Below are positions 54,885 to 63,159 of a DNA stretch of 64,000 nucleotides, piece after piece. Under the pieces are notes generated by a model that did not search any database, was not told where the DNA came from, and worked only from the letters and a program-made list of their open reading frames with translations. The position numbers and the translations under genes were made by a program. How positions within the stretch are numbered: position 1 is the stretch's first letter; every line of letters starts with the position of its first letter. The stretch covers positions 496,001 to 560,000 of the forward strand of contig NZ_JAGJBZ010000001.1 in the NCBI RefSeq assembly GCF_020010925.1, written 5' to 3'. The stretch is from Streptomyces griseiscabiei (GTDB lineage Bacteria > Actinomycetota > Actinomycetes > Streptomycetales > Streptomycetaceae).

Positions 54885-55361
54885 ATGCAGTGGATCACCC
54901 TGATGAGCACCCTGGTCGGCGCGGCGATCGCCACCGGATCAGCCCTGCTCCTGGACCGACAGCGCTGGAAGCGAGAGCGTCTGGAACGCGAGACACATAC
55001 GCGTCGCACTCTGTATGGGGAGTACCTGGCCAGCCTGTCCGAGGCCCGGCACACCTGCGGCAACGTGGCCCGGGACCCCGACATGGAACTGTCCGTACGC
55101 CGCGCCACCGCCCGCCATGCCTTCGGGCCGTGCATCGGGCTCAGATACCAGATGACCATCAGCGCACCCAGCCACGTCGTAGACGCGTCAGAGGACACCT
55201 TCCGCCGCCTGCGCGACCTCCGCGACCGGGTCATGGAGGGAGCCCTCGCCACCGACCCCGTGTACGTCGAAGGGCGCCTGAACTACAACGACGCCCTCGC
55301 CGTACTCCGGACCCGCATGCGAGGGGACCTGCACGTCGGTGAGGACGACATCGCGCCCTGA
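54885..55361 (+). CDS. Hypothetical protein with N-terminal membrane anchor
   Basis: A 158-residue protein with one N-terminal hydrophobic segment (LMSTLVGAAIATGSALLL) and a basic, helical cytoplasmic body (RQRWKRERLERETHTRRTL...RRLRDLRDRVM). This layout recurs in small actinomycete proteins of unknown role. TACGTT lies 6 nt before the ATG at 54885; longer in-frame starts upstream lack promoter or ribosome-binding signals. It lies at the left edge of the putative island. Confidence 0.6.
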   Translation: MQWITLMSTLVGAAIATGSALLLDRQRWKRERLERETHTRRTLYGEYLASLSEARHTCGNVARDPDMELSVRRATARHAFGPCIGLRYQMTISAPSHVVDASEDTFRRLRDLRDRVMEGALATDPVYVEGRLNYNDALAVLRTRMRGDLHVGEDDIAP

Positions 55362-55397
55362 CGGCATGGGGTCGCCCGGTGGACGACGGTCGGCGCG

Positions 55398-56264
55398 CTA
55401 GGCAGGCGGGGCCGTACGGTCGAGGCGCTGACACTGGGAGTCGGTGAGCCGGAGGTCTGCCGCGGCGAGATTCTCCTCCAGATGGGCGAGCGAGCCGGTT
55501 CCGGGGATCGGCAGGACGACCGGGGAACGGGCGAGCAGCCAGGCGAGCAGGACCTGGGGGACGGTGGCGCCGAGTTCGGTGGCGACGGTGGCGAGCACGG
55601 ACTCCTGGCCCGAGGCGGCTTCCGCAGCGACGGGGCGCCAGGGAAGAAAGGCGATGCCGGCGGCCTCGCATGCCTCCAGAACCGGCTCATAGTCCCGGTC
55701 GAGGAGGTTGTAGCGATTCTGTACGCTCGCGATCTCGGCGGTCCGCCGGGCCTCGGTGAGCTGCACGGTGGTGACCTCGGACAGCCCGATGTGCCCGATC
55801 TTCCCTTCCAGTTGGAGCTCGTGAAGTGCGCCAACCTGTTCGGCGACCGGAACCTTCGGGTCGATCCGGTGCAGTTGCAGGAGGCCGACGCGCTCGGTCC
55901 GGAGCCGGCGCAGGCCCTGCTCGACCTGCTCGCGCAGGCTCTCCGGCCGTGCGTCGTACGCCCACCCTTCCGGCCCGGACCGAGTCACCCCGACCTTGGT
56001 GGTGATCAACAGGTCGTCCGGGTACGGATGCAGGGCCTCCGCCAGGAGTTCCTCGTTGGCCCCCCATCCGTACAGGTGGGCGGTGTCGATCAAGGTGACA
56101 CCCAGTTCGACGGCGCGCCGGGCCACCGCGACGGCGGCCTCCCGCGCGGGGCCGGGCTCGGTCGGCAGACGCATGGCGCCGAACCCGAGCCGGGTTACCC
56201 GGTATTCGCCTCCGATGGAGAACGTGCTCGCCGTGCCCGGAGTGTTCGGTGTGCTCAAAGTCAT
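55398..56264 (-). CDS. Aldo/keto reductase
   Basis: NADPH-dependent carbonyl reductase of 288 residues. The tetrad is visible: Asp/Tyr in IDTAHLYGWGANE, Lys in LLITTKVGV, His in LLQLHRID; the cofactor loop LPIPGTGS is near residue 255. The ATG at 56264 is preceded by GAGGGGGAGACC. It lies 180 bp downstream of tgmC on the same strand; participation in the RiPP pathway is possible but not required by any feature. Confidence 0.88.
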   Translation of the reverse strand: MTLSTPNTPGTASTFSIGGEYRVTRLGFGAMRLPTEPGPAREAAVAVARRAVELGVTLIDTAHLYGWGANEELLAEALHPYPDDLLITTKVGVTRSGPEGWAYDARPESLREQVEQGLRRLRTERVGLLQLHRIDPKVPVAEQVGALHELQLEGKIGHIGLSEVTTVQLTEARRTAEIASVQNRYNLLDRDYEPVLEACEAAGIAFLPWRPVAAEAASGQESVLATVATELGATVPQVLLAWLLARSPVVLPIPGTGSLAHLEENLAAADLRLTDSQCQRLDRTAPPA

Positions 56265-56444
56265 CGGTCTCCCCCTCGTCGCCCCGACGGTACCTGGGCC
56301 CGCCTTCATTCGGGTTCCCCGAACGCGACACTGCCGACAGCCTCCGTTCGGACACCACGACACCCTCGCCCAGCAGGTCGATGCCGAGCACCAAACGGGG
56401 GCTTGTCTCCGGCCGTCGCTCGCGTCCTCCCGGGGCTCGTCGCG

Positions 56445-57575
56445 TCAGCCCCTGGGCCAGGTCACGGTCTGCCCGGCGGGGGTGACGGTCACCTCGAAGC
56501 GATCGAGCCCGGGGGCACCGTCGGCACGCCAGCGGGTCACGGCTGCCTCGATGTCGTCCCACAGACGGGCGGCACCTCCCTGGCGTACAGTCCACTTGCC
56601 GCCGTCCAGGGAGAGAGCGGCCCACGAGCCTGCGTCGACGTCGACCAACAGGTGTTCGGTGTGACCGTCACGGTCGATGCTGAGGCGTTGCGCGTGAGGG
56701 GCCGCGAATTGGGCGACGAAGCGTGTGCTCCAGTCGTCGAGGCAGTCGACTGCGAGCGAGGTCGGACGTTCGTCGTCGCCGTCGTCCAGATCGGGCAACA
56801 GACCGAGCGGGGGCGGGAGTTGGGGGCGGGCGATCATGAAGGATACGTGGCCGTCGAGGAGTCGACCGCAGGCGGTGCCGTCCTCTCCCACGGTGAGGCG
56901 GGCGAGTTCGGAGGAATGGAGCCAACCACCCAGGGTGGCGAGGATGATCCCGCCGGGCCGGGTCTGCTCGACCCATGCATAAGGCAGTTCCGTGACGCCG
57001 CACATGGCGATCACCCGGTCGTACGGGGCATCCTCCGGGTGACCGGCCAGCCCGTCACCCACGACCAGGAACGGCGCGTACCCGGCGTGCCCCAGTGCGA
57101 CACGAGCACGGGCGGAGACCTCCGGGTCAACCTCCACGGACGTCACAAGGTCATCCCCGAGCCGGTGGCAGAGGAGGCCGGTGGAGTAGCCGGTGCCGGT
57201 GCCGATCTCCAGCACGCTGTGCCCGTCCTCGACCTGTAGGTCTTCGAGCATCCGGACGACGAGGCCGGGCAGGGTGCTGGACGAGGTGGGCTCGCGAAGG
57301 ATCTCGCCGCGGATGTCGCGAGGTGCGATCGCCCCGGCGATCTGGGTGACAAGAGATTCATCGTCGTAGCAGCGGTCCAGCCATCGGGGGTCATCAGGCA
57401 GGACGGGCTGCCAGGCGGTCGGACCGGGGCCGTCGGCCCGTTCGAAGAATCCGCCGCGCAGGAACTCGTGCCGGGGCACGGCTTCGACGGCGGCTCGCCA
57501 GGGGGCGGTGCGCACGTGACCACCTCTGACCAGGCGCTCGGCGAGTGCGAGGCGGAGGTTTCTGTCGTCGGTCAC
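56445..57575 (-). CDS. tgmC: TgmC-type O-methyltransferase (PIMT homologue) of the graspetide cluster
   Basis: A 376-residue SAM-dependent enzyme related to protein L-isoaspartyl O-methyltransferase. Residues 1-200 carry the PIMT fold (EAVPRHEFLRGGFF, then SSTLPGLVVRML, then motif I VLEIGTGTGYSTGLL); a C-terminal extension of about 170 residues is specific to the ATP-grasp peptide maturase systems. In fuscimiditide-type pathways such enzymes methylate an Asp side chain of the cyclised peptide, leading to an aspartimide. The GTG overlaps the tgmB stop (GTGA). Assigned from sequence features and gene order. Confidence 0.85.
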   Translation of the reverse strand: MTDDRNLRLALAERLVRGGHVRTAPWRAAVEAVPRHEFLRGGFFERADGPGPTAWQPVLPDDPRWLDRCYDDESLVTQIAGAIAPRDIRGEILREPTSSSTLPGLVVRMLEDLQVEDGHSVLEIGTGTGYSTGLLCHRLGDDLVTSVEVDPEVSARARVALGHAGYAPFLVVGDGLAGHPEDAPYDRVIAMCGVTELPYAWVEQTRPGGIILATLGGWLHSSELARLTVGEDGTACGRLLDGHVSFMIARPQLPPPLGLLPDLDDGDDERPTSLAVDCLDDWSTRFVAQFAAPHAQRLSIDRDGHTEHLLVDVDAGSWAALSLDGGKWTVRQGGAARLWDDIEAAVTRWRADGAPGLDRFEVTVTPAGQTVTWPRG

Positions 57576-58525
57576 GTCGTGCCCTTCCCTTCCAAGAGGT
57601 CTGCCAGAGCCGCGCACATGGGCAGGCCCGTCTCAGGCTCCAGCCAGTACCACTGACCGGAGGGGTTGCACTCCAGGAACCACCATCGCCCGTCCTCGGC
57701 CACGCAGAAGTCGAAAGCCCCGAAGACAAGCCCGAAGTGATCCAGGTAGCGGTGGAGGGCCGGCACGATTCCGTGCGGCGGCTCCACGGGCGCGTAGGTC
57801 AGTCGGCCGTAGTCGGTGCGCCAGTCCAGCAGGTCGGAGTCGATCCGGACACAGAACACGTGGTCACCGATGACGGTCGCGCGTACGTCGGCGGTCTTGG
57901 GAATGCGACTCTGGAACAAGTGGGCCGTGCCCGCCACGCCGTCGTCGATGTCCGCTGCCGACACCTCGGCGACCTTCACGACGTTCGAGATTCCATCGAC
58001 CCGGTAGACGGGATTGTGCAGTGGCTTGTAGATGACCGAGCCCTGTCTCTCGATGAAGGCCCGCGCGGCTTCGGGGCTGGAGGTCACAAGCGTGGGCGGT
58101 ACCAGGAAGCCTGCCGCCACGGCTGCGGCGAGACCTGACGGCTTGAACTCCGCGTCTCCGATGCGGTGGGGATGGTTGACGTAGAGACAGCCCGGCAGCG
58201 ATGCCAGCACTCCGCCGAGCCCGTATCGGGCCTGGGTGATGGCGAACAGCGTGTCCCGCTCGTCGAGGTGTGGGAAGGCGAACCCGGTCGGCCGACGGTA
58301 GTAGAGGGCACGGACGTCGGCCAGGCCGACGGTACGGGACGGGGTGCGGAGGCGTCCCTGAAGGCCGTGCGAGGTGATCTCCGCCTCCACCGACAGTGAT
58401 GCGGGGAAGTCCCCGGAGTCGAGCCGCACGACCGGGACGTCCCGATCGTGCAACTCCCGGATCACCACGTCGGCGGTGGGATCGTGCAAACTGGTGACGA
58501 CCAGCACCGGACGCAGGTTGTTCAC
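57572..58525 (-). CDS. tgmB: ATP-grasp RiPP macrocyclase (TgmB)
   Basis: Installs omega-ester (or amide) links between Thr/Ser/Lys and Asp/Glu side chains of the precursor. The 317 residues show the N-terminal pre-ATP-grasp fold with the ALYYRRPTGF motif, the nucleotide Lys in SVIYKPLH, and the metal-binding C-terminal motif VFGAFDF...WWFLECNPSGQW (Asp, Glu and Asn ligands). It is the SAV_5884-type maturase family. GTG start overlapping the precursor stop and stop overlapping tgmC show tight coupling. Confidence 0.92.
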   Translation of the reverse strand: MNNLRPVLVVTSLHDPTADVVIRELHDRDVPVVRLDSGDFPASLSVEAEITSHGLQGRLRTPSRTVGLADVRALYYRRPTGFAFPHLDERDTLFAITQARYGLGGVLASLPGCLYVNHPHRIGDAEFKPSGLAAAVAAGFLVPPTLVTSSPEAARAFIERQGSVIYKPLHNPVYRVDGISNVVKVAEVSAADIDDGVAGTAHLFQSRIPKTADVRATVIGDHVFCVRIDSDLLDWRTDYGRLTYAPVEPPHGIVPALHRYLDHFGLVFGAFDFCVAEDGRWWFLECNPSGQWYWLEPETGLPMCAALADLLEGKGTT

Positions 58526-58818
58526 TGGTCGCTGTCACTCCCGGTGTCGGTGTCCGTGGCCCCCTGGTTCTGCCCGTCGGGGCTGGTGCCGGTGGAGGGG
58601 TTGGTGCCGGTGCCCGTGCCGTGGCCCGGGATCTCCACGACGTGGCCGACCGCGTCGAGGTACACGGCTGTCTGGGTGGCCGGGTCCAGGCGGACGGTGG
58701 TGTACGCGGGGGCCATGGTGGGGTACGGCGCCATGCGACCGACGCCCCATGGCGCCGGGGTGGTTGTTCCCTGCGGGACCGCCGTGCTCGTGGGCAGACG
58801 GTCGGAGTGGACGAACAT
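58522..58818 (-). CDS. tgmA: Graspetide precursor peptide (TgmA)
   Basis: A 98-residue precursor. The leader contains the conserved motif region PAYTTVRLDPATQ and VYLDAVGHVVE (residues about 37-62), expected to bind TgmB. The core (about 66-98) is Thr-, Gly- and Asp-rich: hydroxyl donors Thr68, 70, 72, 76, 78 and Ser75/79 precede acidic acceptors Asp81, 89, 91, 95 and 97. Asp81-Gly82 is the best candidate for aspartimide formation by TgmC. AGAGGAG precedes the ATG at 58818; the leader of the mRNA has an 18-bp near-palindrome at 58842-58859. Upstream frame extension lacks conservation. Confidence 0.88.
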   Translation of the reverse strand: MFVHSDRLPTSTAVPQGTTTPAPWGVGRMAPYPTMAPAYTTVRLDPATQTAVYLDAVGHVVEIPGHGTGTGTNPSTGTSPDGQNQGATDTDTGSDSDQ

Positions 58819-58972
58819 GCATCTCCTCTGTCTCTCGGGAGGACCCGCCTGGGCAGGTCTTGGATCTTTCCTCTGTCGGCAAGGTCCACAAGGACCGGGC
58901 CCCGGCTTCATCGCCGCCCGACGCCGGATGCCGCTCGGCCACAGGCGAGGGGTTGTGGGACAGCCCAGGAAA

Positions 58973-59233
58973 CTACGCACGTCCCACGATGTGCGCCGTG
59001 CTGGGCGAGGTCTGAACCGACTGGCGGCAGTCCGGTGCGGTTGGTGGGGGCGGCTCACCGTCGAGTGCGCGGCACAATGCGGCATGCAGATGCTCGGCCT
59101 CGGAGAGGCTCAAGGTCAGTTCGGTGTCTGTGGCTTGGCCGTCGGTGAGGGACAGTCGTAGGGGTACGGCGAGTTGGTTGTCGGCGGTGCGGCGTACGGG
59201 GCGGCCCTGCGGGCGTTCGATGGTCCAGGTCAT
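58973..59233 (-). CDS. Small protein of unknown function, island operon
   Basis: An 86-residue protein: basic N-terminus (MTWTIERPQGRPVRRTADN), an amphipathic middle with ELTLSLSEAEHLHAALCRAL, and a Pro/Ser-rich end. No motif or family recognised. Its ATG overlaps the stop of the upstream 67-residue gene (ATGA). It is the last of three overlapping small genes, 154 bp upstream of tgmA on the same strand. Translational coupling supports it being real. Confidence 0.6.
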   Translation of the reverse strand: MTWTIERPQGRPVRRTADNQLAVPLRLSLTDGQATDTELTLSLSEAEHLHAALCRALDGEPPPPTAPDCRQSVQTSPSTAHIVGRA

Positions 59234-59433
59234 GGCGTCGTCGTCTTCCCGATGCGGGCGAGGCGGTATGTGCCCCAGAGTTGGCGTCCGTCCTCGCAGC
59301 CGTCCTGGGCCTTGGGGGTGCCCTTGCAGCCGGTGGTGCATTTGCGGGTGTGCTCGAACCAGAGGCGGTAGGCGCGGAGCATGGGGAGTTCGGTGGGGGG
59401 TGTGGTGGGCTGGCGGCTCTGTACGTCGGTCAT
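59230..59433 (-). CDS. Small cysteine-containing protein of unknown function, island operon
   Basis: A 67-residue protein with a central helix (MLRAYRLWFEHTRKC) and three Cys (32, 36 and 46) in KCTTGCKGTPKAQDGC that could bind metal or form a disulphide. It overlaps its neighbours at both ends by 4 bp. It resembles small proteins found near Streptomyces regulator/ATP-grasp loci, but I cannot name a family. Confidence 0.6.
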   Translation of the reverse strand: MTDVQSRQPTTPPTELPMLRAYRLWFEHTRKCTTGCKGTPKAQDGCEDGRQLWGTYRLARIGKTTTP

Positions 59434-59747
59434 CGGTGGGCCTCCTCTGCCATCCGCGCTGCGGCACGCGCACGTTGGAGTACCTCGGGTGGGAGGAGGT
59501 AGATGCCGACCAGGCTGCTGGTGATGTCCTCGGCGGTGATGGTGGGCAGTGCGATGGGCGGCCGGAGGCGTGGGGCTCTGCGGCGGCGGGCACTCGCGAG
59601 GATCGCGGCCCAGATCTCGGGGGTCGGATGGGGGACGTATCGGCCTGAGACAGGTTCCGGGGCTGTACCGCGGGCACTGCTGCCGGGACCGGATGTGCCG
59701 AGAAGTCTCCCTCTCACCCATGTGCGTGCTCGTGATACAAGGTGCAT
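59430..59747 (-). CDS. Small basic protein of unknown function, first gene of the island operon
   Basis: A 105-residue protein, basic at the start (SRARTWVRGRLL), with a helical segment around PEIWAAILASARRRRAPR and a C-terminal domain ITAEDITSSLVGIYLLPPEVLQRARAAARM. CAGGAGACC precedes the ATG at 59747. Divergent from the regulator gene at 60087. No membrane segment. Function unknown. Confidence 0.6.
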   Translation of the reverse strand: MHLVSRARTWVRGRLLGTSGPGSSARGTAPEPVSGRYVPHPTPEIWAAILASARRRRAPRLRPPIALPTITAEDITSSLVGIYLLPPEVLQRARAAARMAEEAHR

Positions 59748-60086
59748 TGTCGGTCTCCTGGTCAGATCGGCCATGCCCCGGGGCCGTGTCAGCGGTTGCC
59801 GGGGTTCTGTATGCCGGGCGTGGGCTGTTTGCCGCCTACACGTGCTCAGGCAGGCACGCTCTGTAGTCGCGCTTTGAGTGTGGTGGGGCGGGAGCTTGCG
59901 TCTCCACCCCCGCATCGGCACCGGGTTCCCATCGGCTGGAGGCGATGGGTGGCGGCTTTCCCTCGCTCTTCCATCGGAACTGTGTCTGTGGCGATAACCA
60001 CCGCTCACGCAGGGCAGTTTGAAGACACGACCGCTCTACCGTCGTGTGGCAGTGACGAAGCACGGAGGCCGTGCAGGGAGGACGTC
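59748..60086. promoter_or_regulatory. Divergent control region of the island operon and regulator
   Basis: A 339-bp spacer between the leftward small-gene operon and the rightward regulator. It contains a perfect inverted repeat ACACGAC (60025-60031) and GTCGTGT (60041-60047) with a 9-bp spacer, 40 bp before the regulator start. This is a candidate autoregulatory site. GC content is visibly lower than in the fab region. No gene is seen. Confidence 0.5.
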
Positions 60087-61427
60087 ATGGGCACGTTGTT
60101 CCGCTATCTGGTCGATCAACGGGAGTGGAAGGATCCCCGGGCATTCATCCCTCGCTTCCGGGAAGCCGCGCAGAGGCTGTCGGAGACCGATCAGGATCCC
60201 GATCTGGCGACGTGCACTCCGGCAGCCAGCACTTTCGAGGCCTGGTACTACAACCAGCGGAGGCCGAACCGCGATGCCAGACGGGTCCTGGTGGCCATGT
60301 TCGGCTGCAGTTTCGAGCGGCTGTGGAGCCCTGGCGAGACTGCCCCGTCCGCCGCTGTTGACCAGACGTCACGTACCGAAGACCACTCGACGTCGGACGC
60401 GGAACTGCGAGACATGAGAAAGGGCGCTGAAATGGCGGCACGGCGTGCACGGGATTTTGCCATGGGAGCCGAACGGGGGCAGTTGGGCGAGGAGACCATC
60501 GGGTTCTTGCAGGATGAGGTGCGCAGCATCGCCGAGCGCTATCCGCGCGTGCCGTTGACGGACGTGTTCGACGACCTGGTGGCCGCGCAGGACGAGGTGT
60601 TCCGGCATATCGAGGGCGGTCGGTCGCGGCCGTCGCAGTTGCGGCAACTGCACGTCATGGCCACGTTGTTGTCGTGGTTCATGGCGAAGGCCAGTCACGA
60701 CATGGGGGACCCGGCGACCGCGATGACGCAGGCCCGCGCGGCCGGCGTATGCGCACAGCAGGCCGAGCATCCGGGACTGATCGCGCTGACCGACGGGTTG
60801 AAGTCCCTCATCACCTACTGGTCGGGCAATGCGGACGACGCCCTGTACTACGCGCGGAAGGGAGCCGCCGAACACCCGGACCTGCGCGGCACGACGAGCG
60901 TCTGGCTCGCCAGTCTGGAGGCAAGGGCCGCAGCACTGCTGGGAGACGCGGAGACCGTGCTCGCGGCGAGCGACCGCGCCGAGCGGCTGCGGGAGCGTAC
61001 GGTGCCGGACGACGTCGACGGCCTGGGCGGTCTTCTGCACTTCCGCCCGGAGAAACAGCTCTACTACGCCGTCGAGTCCCATGTCCTGCTCGGCCACGGG
61101 GACGCACGTACCGCGAGCCGGGCGGAGCAGGCCGTAGAGATCTTCAGCGACACGGACGCACCGCACTGGGCGTTCGGGGACCAAGCGGGCGCGCACTGCA
61201 ACCTTGCTCTGACCCGACTCCACGCCAACGACCTGGATGGGGCCGCCGACGCCATCCGGCCCGTGCTCGACCTGCCTCCCCGACAGCGCAACCGAGGCAT
61301 CGTCGTCTCCGCACAGCGAGTTCAGGTGGCGCTGAGCCGGGAGGCTGTCCGCACCGCCGCCGTTGCCCGCGACCTACGCGAGGAGATCGCCCTGTACCCG
61401 CCGAACAGGACGGCTCTGCCGCGTTGA
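60087..61427 (+). CDS. Large regulator with N-terminal DNA-binding-like and C-terminal TPR-like helices
   Basis: A 446-residue soluble protein. The N-terminus (about 1-85) looks like an XRE-type helix-turn-helix (STFEAWYYNQRRPNRDARRVLVAMF); the rest is repeated helices rich in Ala, Leu and Glu with TPR spacing (MAKASHDMGDPATAMTQARAA, ADDALYYARKGA, ARTASRAEQAVEIF, CNLALTRLHANDLDGAADAI). Similar proteins, often misannotated as Tat pathway signal proteins, are pathway regulators in Streptomyces. GGGAGGAC precedes the ATG. Divergence from the island operon suggests it controls tgm expression; this is inferred. Confidence 0.72.
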   Translation: MGTLFRYLVDQREWKDPRAFIPRFREAAQRLSETDQDPDLATCTPAASTFEAWYYNQRRPNRDARRVLVAMFGCSFERLWSPGETAPSAAVDQTSRTEDHSTSDAELRDMRKGAEMAARRARDFAMGAERGQLGEETIGFLQDEVRSIAERYPRVPLTDVFDDLVAAQDEVFRHIEGGRSRPSQLRQLHVMATLLSWFMAKASHDMGDPATAMTQARAAGVCAQQAEHPGLIALTDGLKSLITYWSGNADDALYYARKGAAEHPDLRGTTSVWLASLEARAAALLGDAETVLAASDRAERLRERTVPDDVDGLGGLLHFRPEKQLYYAVESHVLLGHGDARTASRAEQAVEIFSDTDAPHWAFGDQAGAHCNLALTRLHANDLDGAADAIRPVLDLPPRQRNRGIVVSAQRVQVALSREAVRTAAVARDLREEIALYPPNRTALPR

Positions 61428-61449
61428 CGATCCCAGTAGAGTCCGGGAC

Positions 61450-62010
61450 ATGTATCCGGTCCATCGTGTGAGCGGGAATCTCGAAGTACGCGAACTACGG
61501 TCGGAGGACGCCGACGCCGTGTTCGCCATCTACGGCAGTGAGCGGGCGACCGAGCATCTGTCCTTCGAGCCGCGCACGCGCGACGAGGTGGGCGGGATCG
61601 TGAGCCGTTCCATCGCGGCGGCGGATGCCGAGGAGCGTACGGAGTACGTGCTCGCCGTGGTCGAGCGGGAGACCGACACGCTCGTCGGGTTCGGGCGGCT
61701 GGCCCTGGACCCGCACCAACCCGGTGGCGCGACCATGGGGTTCGCCCTGCGCCCGGCCTCGTGGGGGCGAGGGTACGGGGTCGAGACGGTACGGCTGCTG
61801 CTCGGTGTCGGATTCGAGGAACTGGGTCTGCATCGGGTCTGGGGCGCACGGTCTCCGGTCAACGAGGCCTCCGCACGGACGATGGCCAGGGCCGGAATGG
61901 TCGAGGAAGGCCGGATTCGTGAGCACATCCGCAAGGGCGGAATGTGGCGTGACTCCGTCGTCCACGCGATGCTCGATCACGAGTGGGTCGAGCAGAAGCG
62001 GAGCGGTTAA
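61450..62010 (+). CDS. GNAT family N-acetyltransferase (RimJ/RimL-like)
   Basis: A 186-residue acetyltransferase of the ribosomal-protein-acetylase type: RELRSEDADAVFAIYG start, acetyl-CoA site MGFALRPASWGRGYGVET and GARSPVNEASARTMARAGM. The substrate is unknown; some members acetylate small molecules or RiPPs, but no link to the tgm cluster is shown. TAGAGT is exactly 7 nt before the ATG at 61450, so it is probably leaderless. Confidence 0.88.
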   Translation: MYPVHRVSGNLEVRELRSEDADAVFAIYGSERATEHLSFEPRTRDEVGGIVSRSIAAADAEERTEYVLAVVERETDTLVGFGRLALDPHQPGGATMGFALRPASWGRGYGVETVRLLLGVGFEELGLHRVWGARSPVNEASARTMARAGMVEEGRIREHIRKGGMWRDSVVHAMLDHEWVEQKRSG

Positions 62011-62227
62011 TCAGGAGTGTCGTCAACTCACGCAGGGAATTCCGCCTGTTGAAGGCGAGCGGCTCCACTCATGGACGTCGTCGCCGACATCTGGGCCGAC
62101 ACGCACTCGGAGTTGACCAGGCGTGCCCCAACTACGCCTGAATCAAGGCTAGTTGAGATGTACATCCCCAGCCCATTCACAGCCGCACATAAAGGATTTC
62201 TTCAGATGCGTTCCTAGGTTCATGGGC

Positions 62228-63082
62228 ATGACGGAGAACACGAACAACCACCCCCAGCACATACAGCAGGACCCGACGCAGGAGGCCGGAGGGAAACACC
62301 GGCGGGACAAGAGTGTGCGGCGGCGGAGGGTGCTCATCGGTGGGGCTTCGGTCGCGGCGGTGGGTGGGCTGGCCGCCGCCGGGCTCGCGGCGGCGAACAC
62401 CACCACCGAGAGCACCACGGCGGAGAGCGGTACGGCGGAGAGCAGCGGGTCCGCCTCCACCAGCAGCGTCTGTGTGCTGAACGCCGAGGTCACCGAGGGG
62501 CCGTACTCGCTCGACGGCGCCCTCGTCCGGGAGGACATCCGGGAGGACAAGGAAGGGTTCGAGGTTCGGTACACCTTCACCGTCGTCGATGTGGCCGATG
62601 ACTGCGCGCCGCTCGCCGACGCGCTGCTGGAGATCTGGCACTGCGACCACCTCGGCGAGTACTCCGGGTTCGTCGGCGGGAACGGGCACACCTACGAGGA
62701 CAACGGGACCTTCCTGCGCGGTGGGCAGATGACCGACGAGAACGGGCAGTGCAGCATCACGTCGATCTGGCCGGGGCACTACGTCTCCCGTGCCGTGCAC
62801 GTCCATATGCGAGTGCACACGGATGTGACGCTCACCGACGACTCGTACACCGGCGGCGAGGTCATCCACACCGGGCAGCTCTTCTTCGACGAGGACATCA
62901 ACGCGGAGATCCAGGCGACCTCGCCGTACTCCGACAACACGACACGGGAGACGACGCTGTCCGACGACGGCATCTACGACGACGGGGGCGCGTCCAGTGG
63001 GCTGCTGACCTTGACCGCGTTGGGGAGCGGTGTGTCCGACGGGTACAGGGCGACGATCACGGTCGGGGTCGACAGCGCCTGA
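62228..63082 (+). CDS. Secreted intradiol ring-cleavage dioxygenase-like protein (paralogue)
   Basis: A 284-residue paralogue of the protein at 52498-53319: Tat-type signal (RRRRVLIGGASVAAVGGLA), the EIWHCDHLGEYSGF motif, and ligands in PGHYVSR and VHVHMRVH. Note that the second Tyr context is PGHY rather than PGWY. TAGGTT lies exactly 7 nt before the ATG at 62228, giving a leaderless start; the ATG at 62222 would be too close. It probably acts on extracellular catechols. It bounds the island on the right. Confidence 0.88.
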   Translation: MTENTNNHPQHIQQDPTQEAGGKHRRDKSVRRRRVLIGGASVAAVGGLAAAGLAAANTTTESTTAESGTAESSGSASTSSVCVLNAEVTEGPYSLDGALVREDIREDKEGFEVRYTFTVVDVADDCAPLADALLEIWHCDHLGEYSGFVGGNGHTYEDNGTFLRGGQMTDENGQCSITSIWPGHYVSRAVHVHMRVHTDVTLTDDSYTGGEVIHTGQLFFDEDINAEIQATSPYSDNTTRETTLSDDGIYDDGGASSGLLTLTALGSGVSDGYRATITVGVDSA

Positions 63083-63097
63083 CGCGGGGGCCCGCCA

Positions 63098-63138
63098 CGG
63101 CCCCGGGGGTCCTGGACCGTGAGGGATCCCCGGGCCCG
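63098..63138. terminator. Bidirectional terminator
   Basis: Stem CGGCCCCGGGGGTCC with GGGATCCCCGGGCCCG between the convergent dioxygenase and permease genes. Confidence 0.6.
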
Positions 63139-63159
63139 TCGGCGATGCGTTCCGTGTCG

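Noticed and set aside
56309..56323. TTCGGG/CCCGAA hairpin as tgm operon terminator
   Set aside because: Stem of only 6 bp with a 3-nt loop and no U tract; too weak to assert.
59748..60008. Small frames in the divergent spacer as additional genes
   Set aside because: They lack start signals and motifs; the downstream 105-residue gene starts at 59747 with a good ribosome-binding site.
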